DNA of 64,000 nucleotides, taken from contig CBDCXQ010000001.1 in the NCBI GenBank assembly GCA_965223835.1, positions 5,332,001 through 5,396,000 on the forward strand, read 5' to 3'. Origin of the DNA: CAVYXZ01 sp965223835. Its GTDB lineage: Bacteria; Chloroflexota; Anaerolineae; Aggregatilineales; Phototrophicaceae. The notes under the pieces were generated by a model. It ran no database searches and had not been told where the DNA came from. It was given only the letters and a program-made list of their open reading frames with translations. This document shows, in pieces, positions 27,623 through 36,492 of this stretch. A program made the translations under genes and the position numbers. The stretch's first letter is position 1; every line of letters starts with the position of its first letter.

Positions 27623-27750
27623 AGAGGTTTCCTTTTTGGTTGCCTTAATATTATAAGGTGTTCAACAGGGAGGAAAGAAAAATTTTTACCTTTCGCTTCC
27701 AGGTTCCTAGCGGTGTTTGATCACGATCGGCAGGCATTTTAATGTCTGCT

Positions 27751-28092
27751 TTACTGATCTTTGCGCTTGCCGAGGAACTGTCCCAGGTCGATTGCCATCT
27801 GGATAAAGATCGCCAGTACAAAACCCACGCCAACTATCGGTAGGCCGCTGTTGGTTGCGATTTGTAACACGAGGGTGTCGGTCCGCTGACTGGTAAGCAG
27901 CGCAATCAGCAGGGGGATTGCCAGCACCGCGCCGCCCAAACCACAGGCGATACTGAAGATCAGGCCGGGCGTGCCGGTCAACAGGATGTCGAGCAGGGGC
28001 CCAATCGAGAAGCCAATTTGCCTGCGATGGATTCCACGCAAGCCATAGATCGCCAGCGCAATGCCCACCACAATGGTAAAAGCGGTCCACAT
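27751..28092 (-). CDS. Small integral membrane protein, function unknown
   Basis: 113 aa with three or four hydrophobic helices: WTAFTIVVGIALAIYGL, PGLIFSIACGLGGAVLAI, PLLIALL and LPIVGVGFVLAIFIQMAI, ending in a basic tail (GQFLGKRKDQ). No enzyme motif. GGGGT precedes the ATG. It lies upstream of the zinc-finger gene on the same strand (128 bases), divergent from the methyltransferase gene. Confidence 0.6.
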   Translation of the reverse strand: MWTAFTIVVGIALAIYGLRGIHRRQIGFSIGPLLDILLTGTPGLIFSIACGLGGAVLAIPLLIALLTSQRTDTLVLQIATNSGLPIVGVGFVLAIFIQMAIDLGQFLGKRKDQ

Positions 28093-28167
28093 GTTTTACC
28101 CCTATACGCCATCTGTATAGTATAAACGGTCAACCCAGCATGACTGCTAAATTTTAGGGGCGTTGCG

Positions 28168-28983
28168 ATGAAAAACAAAGTCGAAAATTTTTATGATCGG
28201 CGAACTGATATTGAATGGACGCGCTTAGACCGGCATCACATGGTAATGGCGATTACGCTGCGGGCGCTGAACGACTATCTCCCGCCGCCGCCCTCAACAC
28301 TGCTCGACATCGGCGGTGGACCGGGCCGCTATGCGATTGAACTGGCGCGCCAGGGGTATCAGGTCACGCTGCTTGATCTGTCACAGGAGAATCTGGTGGT
28401 CGCTGTTGAGCAAGCGCAGGCCGCCGGGGTTACACTGGCGCAAACGATTTATGCTAATGCCACCCACCTGGACATGTTGGTCGCGGAACAGTTTGACGCC
28501 GTTATCATGCTAGGACCCATGTATCATTTGCTAGAAGAAGCGGAGCGTCACGCCGCTGTCGCTGAAGCGGTGCGTGTATTAAAACCGGGCGGTGTACTGG
28601 CAGCGGCCTTTCTCGGCCCGTATGACCCGATTACCTATGCTGCTACCCGTGACCCGGCCTGGATTGTTCGTCATCGGGATGTGTTGGAACGCATCCTGAC
28701 CACTGGGCAATATCGTCGTGACATGATGAACAATGACTACTTCATTGATGCCTACTTCGCGCATCCGACACAGATTCCGCCGTTTATGGCAGCGCACGAT
28801 TTGACGCTGTTGACGTTATTGTCCTGCGAAGGTGTGGTTGGCTTGTATGAAGAAGAAATCAATAAGCTTACCGGGGAGCTGTGGACTGCCTGGGTTGATC
28901 TCAATTATCGGCTCAGCACTGACCCGTCGATTCTCGGACGCGCCGATCATCTGCTGTACGTCGGGCAAAAGCCGGGGAGTTGA
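28168..28983 (+). CDS. Class I SAM-dependent methyltransferase
   Basis: 271 aa. Motif I LLDIGGGPGRYAIELA binds S-adenosylmethionine, with the acidic residue in VTLLDLSQENL at the end of strand 2; motif IV region is FDAVIMLGPMYHLLEE and post-motif VRVLKPGGVLAAAFLG. The layout matches small-molecule methyltransferases of the ubiE/type 11 group. First gene of a plus-strand run with a GH, a GT39 and an epimerase-like gene; the 28-base gap suggests co-transcription. Substrate unknown. Confidence 0.88.
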   Translation: MKNKVENFYDRRTDIEWTRLDRHHMVMAITLRALNDYLPPPPSTLLDIGGGPGRYAIELARQGYQVTLLDLSQENLVVAVEQAQAAGVTLAQTIYANATHLDMLVAEQFDAVIMLGPMYHLLEEAERHAAVAEAVRVLKPGGVLAAAFLGPYDPITYAATRDPAWIVRHRDVLERILTTGQYRRDMMNNDYFIDAYFAHPTQIPPFMAAHDLTLLTLLSCEGVVGLYEEEINKLTGELWTAWVDLNYRLSTDPSILGRADHLLYVGQKPGS

Positions 28984-29011
28984 CCACGCATCGCTGGTAT
29001 AATCCGGCCCC

Positions 29012-30757
29012 ATGAAACGTAATCGCATCATCACACTCATCATTGTCGGCGCGGTCCTGACGGGCTTGCTGACGCTCGACCTGGCGAATCAGGGACTGGC
29101 CTGGCGCATCTTCTGGAACACAACCGGCGAAGAAGCCCCGCTGGCCCAGATTCGTGGCATGGTTGATTGGCTCGGTAATTTTACCCGTGCCCAACCGCGC
29201 ACCAGACCATTGGTCCCCATCAATCACGCGCACGAAAATCCCTATGGTATCAACGTCTTTTTGCAGGAAGAGGTGGAGCCGGAGAAACGCGAACGTATTT
29301 TGCAGATGATCTCCGAAGCCGGGTTCACCTGGATTCGCCAGCAATTCCCCTGGGAAGACATCGAGATTCACGGACGGGGTGATTTTGAGGACCGGCGCAA
29401 TGTTGATGCCGTTGGGGTGATTTCGGCGTGGGACAAGTACGATCAGATTGTTGACCTCGCCGAACAATACGACATCGACATTTTCGCCCGGCTGGATAAT
29501 CCGCCTGAATGGTCCCGCAGCAATCCCGATGCCGGGGCCTTCGCGCCGCCCGATGATCTGCAAGATTTCGTGAATTATGTCACGACGGTTGCCGAGCGCT
29601 ACCAGGGCCGCATTCATTATTATCAGGTGTGGAACGAGCCGAACATCTTCCCGGAATGGGGCAATCAGGCTGTCAGCCCAGAAGGGTACTCCGAACTGCT
29701 GTGTCGCACCTATGCCGCACTCAAAGCGGTTGACCCGGAGATCGTCGTCATCAGCGGCGCATTGGCTCCCACGCTGGCACTGACCGGGCGCGACCTGAAT
29801 GACTACATCTTCTTGCAGCGCATGTACGATGCCGAGGCGGGTGATTGTTTTGATGTGCTGGGGGCACAGGGCTATGGCTTCAACAGTGGCCCCACCGACC
29901 GCCGAATGCGCTCGACCAACATCAACTTCGCGCACAATCTGTATCTGCGCGACATCATGGTTGCCAATGGTGACGAACACAAGGCCATCTGGATTACCGA
30001 AGCTGCCTGGAATCCGATTGATGCGCCGGACGTGCCGCCGGATGTCAGCGGGCGCGCGAATTATGGTGTGGTGACACCCGATCAAGCCGCCCGTTACATG
30101 CCGCTGGCCTATGACCGGGCGCAGCGCGAATGGCCCTGGGTCGGCCCGATCTTCTACTGGTTTTTCAAACGCCCCGCCGACTTTGAGGCCAATCAAAGCT
30201 GGTACTACTTCCGCATGGTCGAGCCAGATTTCACGCCGCTGCCAGTCTACGATGCGATGAAGGATTACATCACGTCACAGGAACCGGTTCTCTATCCTGG
30301 TGTGCATCAAGCCGAACATTGGGCGACAGAATTCGGTGAACAATATGATAAGTTGCAGTTAGAAGGTGCAGAATACAATACAGCAGTCTCAATAGTGGAC
30401 ATGTCTTTTTTAGTTCATGGAACTGATTTATTGTTGCGCTGGACCTCTCAAAACCCCAGCATATTCAAGGTTTTATTCGAGCGAGAGCATGATGGTATGT
30501 TCGAGATGTTTTGGGGAGAAGGATTAGGTTTACCAAGTGGTGAATGGCACACAGCTAATATTCCGCTGTCACAGTTTGCAACACATAAACGACTGAAGAT
30601 TGAAATTTGGTCAGGTACAGAATTAACTCTTGATTCAATCACCGTGATTGATCGCACCTATGAGAACCTGTTCGGACCGGTGGCGGCGCTGCTCATCGGC
30701 GTCGGGATGTTCGTGTGGGTGGTGTTCCGGGCGCTGCAGGAACGGCAGGGGAAATGA
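29012..30757 (+). CDS. Membrane-anchored glycoside hydrolase, clan A fold (GH39/GH5-like)
   Basis: 581 aa. Residues about 5-25 are an N-terminal hydrophobic anchor; 70-420 form a TIM-barrel glycosidase with the acid/base Glu in YQVWNEPNIFPEW and a likely nucleophile Glu in AIWITEAAWNPID; 550-575 are a second hydrophobic helix (VAALLIGVGMFVWVVF) before a basic tail. The part between about 445 and 545 is a beta-rich domain encoded by clearly AT-richer DNA than the rest. It overlaps the next gene by 4 bases (ATGA). Perhaps it trims a glycan made or exported by the neighbouring GT39 enzyme. Confidence 0.8.
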   Translation: MKRNRIITLIIVGAVLTGLLTLDLANQGLAWRIFWNTTGEEAPLAQIRGMVDWLGNFTRAQPRTRPLVPINHAHENPYGINVFLQEEVEPEKRERILQMISEAGFTWIRQQFPWEDIEIHGRGDFEDRRNVDAVGVISAWDKYDQIVDLAEQYDIDIFARLDNPPEWSRSNPDAGAFAPPDDLQDFVNYVTTVAERYQGRIHYYQVWNEPNIFPEWGNQAVSPEGYSELLCRTYAALKAVDPEIVVISGALAPTLALTGRDLNDYIFLQRMYDAEAGDCFDVLGAQGYGFNSGPTDRRMRSTNINFAHNLYLRDIMVANGDEHKAIWITEAAWNPIDAPDVPPDVSGRANYGVVTPDQAARYMPLAYDRAQREWPWVGPIFYWFFKRPADFEANQSWYYFRMVEPDFTPLPVYDAMKDYITSQEPVLYPGVHQAEHWATEFGEQYDKLQLEGAEYNTAVSIVDMSFLVHGTDLLLRWTSQNPSIFKVLFEREHDGMFEMFWGEGLGLPSGEWHTANIPLSQFATHKRLKIEIWSGTELTLDSITVIDRTYENLFGPVAALLIGVGMFVWVVFRALQERQGK

Positions 30758-32751
30758 TTAACAACGGTGTCCGTAGAGGAGGGTCTCAGACCCTCCCCTG
30801 CATTCTGGTCTTTGCGTTAATTATTCTCGCTTTTGCGTTGCGCTTTCACCTCCTCGGTAATCAATCACTGTGGAATGACGAGGGCAATAGCTATGTGCAG
30901 GCCACCCGCTCCCTGAGCGACATCGCCGCCAACGCGGCCCGTGATATTCATCCGCCGGGCTACTACTGGCTGCTGCACCTCTGGCGCATTTTTGCCGGCG
31001 AAACCGAGTTCGCGCTGCGGTCACTCTCTGCGCTGGCGAGTGTGTTGACGGTGGCGTTCACGTTTGCGCTGGGTCGAAAATTGTATGGCCCGATTGCGGG
31101 ACTTGCGGCGGCGTTGTTCGTCACGCTCAATACGTTCAGCATCTACTATGCGCAGGAAACCCGCATGTATGCGCTGCTGGCGCTGTGGGGTGCGGCGGGC
31201 ATGTGGGCGTTGGTGAATTTTTTATCCCCTCCCCAACCCCTCCCCATTGCGATAGGGAGGGGCCAAAAAGATTGGCGCTGGCTGCTTGTCCTCGCGCTCA
31301 TCAACACCGCCGGGTTATGGACGCATTATGCTTACCCCTTCGTGATCCTGGCGCAGGGCGTGGGGTTTGTTGTGTGGTTGATAGACCCTCGAACACGGGC
31401 GAGGCAAGCCTCTCCCCTACAGATATTGATTTATTACGTTGTCGCCAACCTGCTGACGATGTTGCTCTACCTGCCCTGGTTGCCCACGGCGCTCAACAGC
31501 CTGACCACGTGGCCCAACACCGGCGATCTCACACCCTTGAGTACGGCACTGAGCACCCTGTTGGGCTGGTTCACGTTCGGCGTGACTTATGCGATCAATG
31601 ATCCCAGTTGGGTGGCGATTGCGTTGATTTTGCTGCTGTTTGGCCTGCAACCGCGTGCTGGCGGCGTGTGGCGGTTGTTGGTGCCAGTGGCCTGGACCGT
31701 GTTGCCCGTGTTGCTGTTTCTGGCGCTGGGCATGTTCCGCGAGGACAATATCAAGCTGTTGCTGCCCGCGCAAATCGGTTTTGCGCTGTGGCTGGGACGC
31801 GGCGTGTGGGTAGTGTGGAATTTACCATTAGCAAGGTCCCCTCTCCATGCATGGGGAGGTCCCACAGGGAGGCTTCGCACGGTTTGGGGTGTGAGGCTAA
31901 CACAGCTCGCTGCGATTATTGCCGTCTTCGGCTTGAGCGTAAACCTGGGGCGCGGACTCGACCCGTTGTATCATCACCCCAACTTTCAACGGGCCGATTA
32001 TCGCGGGATTGTGGCAACGCTGGAGTCCGATTTACGCGCCGATGATGTCATCATTCTGGACGCGCCCAATCAGGAGGAAGTATTCCGCTATTATTATCAC
32101 GGCGCTACCCCAGTGGTACCGCTACCTCCGGGCTTAGGCGGAAATGATGCCGAAACACGAGCGGCGGTCGAACAAATTATCAATGATTATCGCCGTGTCC
32201 ATGTCGTGTTCTGGGGAGAAACCGAGCGTGACCCGCAGCGTATTGTTGAGACGACGCTCGATCAACAGGCGTTCGAAGCCGCCAGCGATTGGTATGGTGA
32301 TGTCCGGCTGGTGCGTTATGCCACGCCGGTTGAGCCGACGATCATCGTAGCCAGTGGCGCACAGTTCGGCGACCATATCACGCTGGAACGTTTTGCGCTC
32401 AGTGCTGCCACGTTCAACACTGGTGATGTGTTGCAACTGCGGCTCGATTGGCAAACCGATTCAGCCCTGGATAAGCGTTACAAAGTTACCGTGCAATTGC
32501 TGGATGATAGCGGCGGTCTGGTGACCCAGCGCGACAGCGAACCGGGCGGTGGCCTAGCTTTGACCACGACCTGGATTACGGGCGGCGTTGTGTCGGATAA
32601 CCATGCATTAATTATTCCCAATAATTTAGCAGCAGCTAATTACAGTCTCATAATCGGCCTCTATGATTTAAACGATCCGCAGCAGCGCTTATTCGTGGGG
32701 GACGCGGATCATCTCGTTCTGCAAGAAATCAATATTCGGGGGAAAAACTGA
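30754..32751 (+). CDS. GT39-type membrane glycosyltransferase with in-frame palindromic inserts
   Basis: 665 aa from ATG 30754, overlapping the previous stop (ATGA). The first loop has LWNDEGNSYVQATRS, with the catalytic acidic pair of GT39/ArnT enzymes, and DIHPPGYYWLLHLW. About 11 hydrophobic helices follow. After residue about 420 a soluble C-terminal region has a nucleotidase-like ADDVIILDAPNQEEVFRYYY segment and a beta-sandwich (LQLRLDWQTDSALDKRYKV). The enzyme probably uses polyprenyl-phosphate sugars. Four short GC-rich palindromes sit in loops of the protein without breaking the frame. Followed by the epimerase-like gene with a 1-base overlap. Confidence 0.85.
   Translation: MINNGVRRGGSQTLPCILVFALIILAFALRFHLLGNQSLWNDEGNSYVQATRSLSDIAANAARDIHPPGYYWLLHLWRIFAGETEFALRSLSALASVLTVAFTFALGRKLYGPIAGLAAALFVTLNTFSIYYAQETRMYALLALWGAAGMWALVNFLSPPQPLPIAIGRGQKDWRWLLVLALINTAGLWTHYAYPFVILAQGVGFVVWLIDPRTRARQASPLQILIYYVVANLLTMLLYLPWLPTALNSLTTWPNTGDLTPLSTALSTLLGWFTFGVTYAINDPSWVAIALILLLFGLQPRAGGVWRLLVPVAWTVLPVLLFLALGMFREDNIKLLLPAQIGFALWLGRGVWVVWNLPLARSPLHAWGGPTGRLRTVWGVRLTQLAAIIAVFGLSVNLGRGLDPLYHHPNFQRADYRGIVATLESDLRADDVIILDAPNQEEVFRYYYHGATPVVPLPPGLGGNDAETRAAVEQIINDYRRVHVVFWGETERDPQRIVETTLDQQAFEAASDWYGDVRLVRYATPVEPTIIVASGAQFGDHITLERFALSAATFNTGDVLQLRLDWQTDSALDKRYKVTVQLLDDSGGLVTQRDSEPGGGLALTTTWITGGVVSDNHALIIPNNLAAANYSLIIGLYDLNDPQQRLFVGDADHLVLQEINIRGKN
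30778..30796. repeat. Palindrome 1 inside the GT39 gene
   Basis: GGAGGGTCT and AGACCCTCC flank a single C, within the N-terminal codons just before the first membrane helix. It encodes the low-complexity GGSQTLPC stretch. Confidence 0.6.
31237..31262. repeat. Palindrome 2 inside the GT39 gene
   Basis: CCCCTCCC and GGGAGGGG with a 10-base spacer, preceded by another run of the CCCCTCCCC type. It encodes a proline-rich loop (SPPQPLPIAIGRGQ) between two membrane helices, where related proteins have no such insert. Confidence 0.6.
31397..31416. repeat. Palindrome 3 inside the GT39 gene
   Basis: GGGCGAGGC and GCCTCTCCC around AA, with one mismatch. The block from 31382 to 31420 encodes DPRTRARQASPLQ between two membrane helices and looks inserted. 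Confidence 0.55.
31840..31859. repeat. Palindrome 4 inside the GT39 gene
   Basis: CCTCTCCATG and CATGGGGAGG are adjacent arms with one G/T pair. The larger block, about 31833-31895, is GC-rich and encodes RSPLHAWGGPTGRLRTVWG in a loop, again in frame. Confidence 0.6.
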
Positions 32752-33698
32752 TGCGAATTATCATCACGGGCGGCACCGGCATGATCGGCAGCGCCCTGGC
32801 TAATAATCTGGTCGGCGAAGGTCATGAAGTCATCGTCCTCAGCCGCAGTCCGGCCCTGGCGTCCGGCTTAGATCCAGCCGTGCGCATCGAAGGCTGGGAC
32901 GCCCATTCGGCTTATGGTTGGGGTGAGCTGGCCGATGGAGCCGACGCCATTGTTAACCTGGCGGGAGCCAGCATCGCCGGTGAGGGCTTCTTACCGGCGC
33001 GTTGGACCGACGAGCGCAAACAAGCGATTATTGAGAGCCGTGTGAATGCGGGTAAAGCGATTGTTGAAGCGATTCAGCAGGCCAAAGACAAACCCGGCGT
33101 TTTGATTCAGTCGTCAGCCGTCGGCTACTATGGCACGCACCCCAATAACATTGAAATCACCGAGGATTCACCCGGCGGTAACGATTGGTTGGCCCAGGTC
33201 TGCAAGGAGTGGGAGGCATCTACTGAAGTCGTCGAACGCGTCGGGGTACGGCGGGCGATTATCCGCACCGGCGTTGTCCTCAGCTTTGAGAGCGGCGCTT
33301 TGCAGCGCATGGCACTCCCGTTCCAGATGTTCGCGGGCGGTCCGCTGGGGAATGGCAAACAGCCCTTGCCCTGGATTCACCCGGCAGATGAGATCGGCGC
33401 AATAAAATATCTGATTAAGCATCCTGACGCCAGTGGTCCGTTTAACCTGGCCGCGCCCCATCCCCTCACTAACGGTGAATTCAGCAAAGCGCTGGGCCGC
33501 GTTATGAATCGCCCATCACTGATTCCGGTCCCCGGTTTCGCCTTCAATATGATGTTTGGTGAAGTCGCAACCATCGTGCTGGACGGTCAACGGGTGCTGC
33601 CACAGCGTTTGCTCGACCTGGGTTACACGTTCCAATTTCCGAAGGCCGAGGCCGCGCTGACTGATCTCTATCAGAAGCAGACGCTAACACCTGCCTAG
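32751..33698 (+). CDS. TIGR01777-type NAD(P)-binding epimerase-like protein (YfcH/SDR39U1)
   Basis: 315 aa. Extended SDR fold with the dinucleotide motif ITGGTGMIGSALANNLV at the start, DAIVNLAGASIAGEGF, the family-typical RWTDERKQAIIESRVNAG, SSAVGYYGTHP with the active-site Tyr, and PLPWIHPADEIGAIKYLI. The C-terminal DUF1731 part ends QRVLPQRLLDLGYTFQFP. Reaction unknown in this family; it is often placed with cell-envelope or division genes. One-base overlap with the GT39 gene shows co-transcription. Confidence 0.92.
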   Translation: MRIIITGGTGMIGSALANNLVGEGHEVIVLSRSPALASGLDPAVRIEGWDAHSAYGWGELADGADAIVNLAGASIAGEGFLPARWTDERKQAIIESRVNAGKAIVEAIQQAKDKPGVLIQSSAVGYYGTHPNNIEITEDSPGGNDWLAQVCKEWEASTEVVERVGVRRAIIRTGVVLSFESGALQRMALPFQMFAGGPLGNGKQPLPWIHPADEIGAIKYLIKHPDASGPFNLAAPHPLTNGEFSKALGRVMNRPSLIPVPGFAFNMMFGEVATIVLDGQRVLPQRLLDLGYTFQFPKAEAALTDLYQKQTLTPA

Positions 33699-33715
33699 AT
33701 AATAATCGGTCTTTG

Positions 33716-33742
33716 TCTGCCAGCCAGGTGGCGGCAGATTTT
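33716..33742 (+). terminator. Rho-independent terminator of the 28-33.7 kb operon
   Basis: TCTGCC-A-GCC, loop AGGT, GGC-GGCAGA: a 9-bp GC-rich stem with one bulged A, followed by TTTT. It sits 17 bases after the stop of the epimerase-like gene. Confidence 0.75.
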
Positions 33743-33759
33743 CACCCGACAACGCTCCG

Positions 33760-34929
33760 TTAGTTCGGGTCAGCATCCAGCAGTTTTTCCAGCGGGAGCG
33801 GGTCTTGCTGATCCTGAGCACGTTCTTGCCTGATTTCCTCAACATCGGCTGGAGTGATGAAGCCATGCTGAGCGGCGTGCTCGGCAGCTTCGCCGGTATC
33901 TGCCACCAGCAGTAGATCCGTGTTGACAGCGGCGGCCCGTTCGCGTAATGCTAAAACTTTGGCGTCCCGGCGCGAGCGGGTCACATCGCGGATATAAATT
34001 GCAGGAATACGCCCCGGATACTCCTGCGCGATTTCGACGTAAACTTCAGCGTCTTTCTCGCCGCTATCGCCGATGAGAATAAAGGGTAGCTGCGAATAGG
34101 TATCCAGCAGGTGACGCACGCTATTGAGCTTATACTCACGGCTGGATGGAAACAGCAACTGATCGGGCGTCAGGCCCAGGTCCGTTAGGAATAGTGGCCC
34201 CAGCGGAATCTCGCGCACTTCGAAAAAATCAATCAGCAGATCATACAAATTCCAGGGACTTTTCGACAGATAAAAAATGGGGTTAAAGATCGCCTGCTTA
34301 TGCTGCTGCAACGCCTGATAAAAGGCGGCGACTCCTTCGAATGGCAGCCGAGTATGCGCATTGCGCAGGAACACATTGCGGGCCAGCTTGATATAATTAA
34401 GGACGTTCGATTGCAGCACCGTATCATCAATATCACTGATGACACCGAACTGGGCAGTTGGTGGCGGAACCAGTACCCGTCCGGTAGACTGCACACCATC
34501 AGGTTGTGTCTCGCCCGGACAGGCGACCAGTTTAAGATCAACCTGTTGCCAGATTGACGCTCCAGTCAGTGGCTGCGGTAGCTCAAACGTTACCTCAAAA
34601 AAGCCTTCTTCATCCGTGAGCAACGTTTGCTCCATGTCACCAAATGTCGCCTGAATCGTGGCACCCGGCAATTCATTACTGTTGAAACGCCGGTACATGT
34701 TGGCGAGATTTTCCCAGATCGTATCGTTGTCGGCAGCCTGAGTAATGCCGTTGTCCACCAGTACCCGCCCGCGCAAATAAAGGTGTTCGGACGTGCCATG
34801 ACCGATATAAGGAACCAACTGAAGGGGCCGGTCACAATCCATACGGTCGAAAAATCGCGATTTTAGACTATCGAAATGCTGTTCAACATCCGCCGCTACT
34901 TCAGTCAGGACCTCGCGCCAGTTTGCCAT
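33760..34929 (-). CDS. App1-family phosphatidate phosphatase (DUF2183)
   Basis: 389 aa. Two ATGs are adjacent; the inner one (34929) has better spacing from AGAGGAG. The C-terminal domain carries the HAD-like catalytic motif GVISDIDDTVLQSN (DxDxT), then KSPWNLYDLLIDF and LIGDSGEKDAEVYVEIAQE with the late acidic motif. The N-terminal half is a beta domain (LYLRGRVLVDNG). In yeast App1 dephosphorylates phosphatidic acid; the bacterial role is unproven but probably lipid-related. It lies 9 bases downstream of nth on the same strand. Confidence 0.85.
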   Translation of the reverse strand: MANWREVLTEVAADVEQHFDSLKSRFFDRMDCDRPLQLVPYIGHGTSEHLYLRGRVLVDNGITQAADNDTIWENLANMYRRFNSNELPGATIQATFGDMEQTLLTDEEGFFEVTFELPQPLTGASIWQQVDLKLVACPGETQPDGVQSTGRVLVPPPTAQFGVISDIDDTVLQSNVLNYIKLARNVFLRNAHTRLPFEGVAAFYQALQQHKQAIFNPIFYLSKSPWNLYDLLIDFFEVREIPLGPLFLTDLGLTPDQLLFPSSREYKLNSVRHLLDTYSQLPFILIGDSGEKDAEVYVEIAQEYPGRIPAIYIRDVTRSRRDAKVLALRERAAAVNTDLLLVADTGEAAEHAAQHGFITPADVEEIRQERAQDQQDPLPLEKLLDADPN

Positions 34930-34938
34930 CATACTCCT

Positions 34939-35646
34939 CTAAATATACTCAGCATTCTTAAATGATCGTGGGCCGGTTTGCTTCACGCCGACCCGGGGAC
35001 ATAGTTCGTTGAGAAAACAGGTCGCGCACTGCGGATAAGTTGGTTTGCACACCTCGCGTCCAAAAATTACCAGCAGGGGATTCCATCGTGCCCAGAATTC
35101 ACGTGGCAGTATGGCCTTCAATGCATCGTTGATTTTGGCTGGCTGCTTCACAGCGGGGTCAACCAGCCCTAAGCGTTTACTGATGCGGTTAACATGCACA
35201 TCGACGGTGATGTCCTCATGAATATCGAACCCAACTTGCAATGTCAGTACCGCCACTTTCCAGCCAACGCCACGATAGTGGACCAGCTCGTCAATGGTGT
35301 TAGGTACAATGCCAGCATCAACCTCAACCAGTCGGTCACAGATTTCACGGACATATTTGGCCTTATTGTGATAATAGGTCACCGGGCGCACCGCTTCCAG
35401 AATCTGTTCATCGGTGAGTTGGCGCATGGCCTGGGGCGTATCGGCCAACGCAAACAGATTCTCAGCTGCAGCCAGCGTCTGTTCTTCACGGGTTTGTGCG
35501 CTCAACATCCCGGCAATGAGCGCCTTGAACGGTTGACCGGCATAATGATCGAGCGTGGTGATCGGCCAATTTTCTGCCGCCTTGATGAGCCGCGCATAGA
35601 TGTCGTGGATGCGGGTTTCGTCGTCCGCACCTTTGCTTCCCGCCAT
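34939..35646 (-). CDS. nth: Endonuclease III (DNA glycosylase/AP lyase)
   Basis: 235 aa. Removes oxidised pyrimidines and cuts the abasic site in base excision repair. Visible features: MLSAQTREEQTLAAA, helix-hairpin-helix LVHYRGVGWKVAVLT with the lyase Lys, ITVDVHVNRISKRLGL with the catalytic Asp, and the iron-sulfur motif CKPTYPQCATCFLNELC (C-x6-C-x2-C-x5-C). The usual hairpin LPGVGRKTA is here YRGVGWKVA, a mild change. First gene of a pair with the App1-like gene. Confidence 0.94.
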   Translation of the reverse strand: MAGSKGADDETRIHDIYARLIKAAENWPITTLDHYAGQPFKALIAGMLSAQTREEQTLAAAENLFALADTPQAMRQLTDEQILEAVRPVTYYHNKAKYVREICDRLVEVDAGIVPNTIDELVHYRGVGWKVAVLTLQVGFDIHEDITVDVHVNRISKRLGLVDPAVKQPAKINDALKAILPREFWARWNPLLVIFGREVCKPTYPQCATCFLNELCPRVGVKQTGPRSFKNAEYI

Positions 35647-35919
35647 CGCGTTTATCCGAGTCTACCTGATCGATCATAACAAGATACCTGTCGAATGCAT
35701 CTACAAACAGCCCCATTTATATTCCGCATCAATACGGTCAATTTCCCCACGACCCACCTAGTCCACTAAACCAGGGCAGCCGCGTCACGCAATTTACGAA
35801 ATTAATTTGGTGCCGGTCACATTTGATAATAATTTCATATATTTGCTAGCTTTCGACTGCAACTTTGCCTTACAATGAATATAGAATTGATTTATGATAG
35901 TTTTTCGGGCTAATCTAAA

Positions 35920-36492
35920 GTGAATGCATATTCTATTCGAATTGTGGAAGATGAGCGGCAGTATCCAGTAGCAGACCCTGAACAATTTCAGCCGTTCTTG
36001 AACCACCAATCAACCAACCTCAGTCTTGATCTGATAGAACACGGTGAGTGGTCATCACTGGCAAATCGGGAAAGCACTGCCTGGGCACTCAGTCGGGTGA
36101 CGGCGGCCCAGATATTGCCTCCTCTACTGAAAGTCGCAACTGGCGAAGAACTCCTCAACTATTGTGTTGACCTGCGCGACCAACTGGATACGATTCTAAT
36201 CCACGAACTGCGGCTAATCCTGGAAAGCAATTGGCAAGAATTGGGCTGGGAACGGTTAAGTGGTAGCACTTTCTTGTGCGTGATTGGGGCGGGGGTTGCC
36301 GTCTGCATTGATACCACCGCTGGTGCCGAACAACTGTATTTACGCTATGGCAGCGAACTGGCAAACGAAATGTTCCATGCGGGCTGTGCCCCCGATTTAC
36401 TGCGCAGCCGCCTGTTTTTGCAGCACACCCTCTACGAAAAGGTCAATCTCCTGCTAGCGGACCTGCGTGATCGTTGTTGGCAATGGCTCTAG
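35920..36492 (+). CDS. Hypothetical protein
   Basis: 190 aa from GTG 35920, the only start that keeps the whole open frame. Soluble, acidic, mostly helical, with several cysteines in the C-terminal third (FLCVIGAGVAVCIDTTAG, FHAGCAPDLL). No motif or family recognised. Its end overlaps the stop of the convergent pyrophosphatase gene by 4 bases. The 273 bases upstream are AT-rich and contain no other gene. Confidence 0.6.
   Translation: MNAYSIRIVEDERQYPVADPEQFQPFLNHQSTNLSLDLIEHGEWSSLANRESTAWALSRVTAAQILPPLLKVATGEELLNYCVDLRDQLDTILIHELRLILESNWQELGWERLSGSTFLCVIGAGVAVCIDTTAGAEQLYLRYGSELANEMFHAGCAPDLLRSRLFLQHTLYEKVNLLLADLRDRCWQWL

Noticed and set aside
28913..30196. 427-codon minus-strand ORF opposite the glycoside hydrolase
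   Set aside because: It is the shadow of a conserved plus-strand gene with catalytic motifs; the antisense protein has no family features and no ribosome site.
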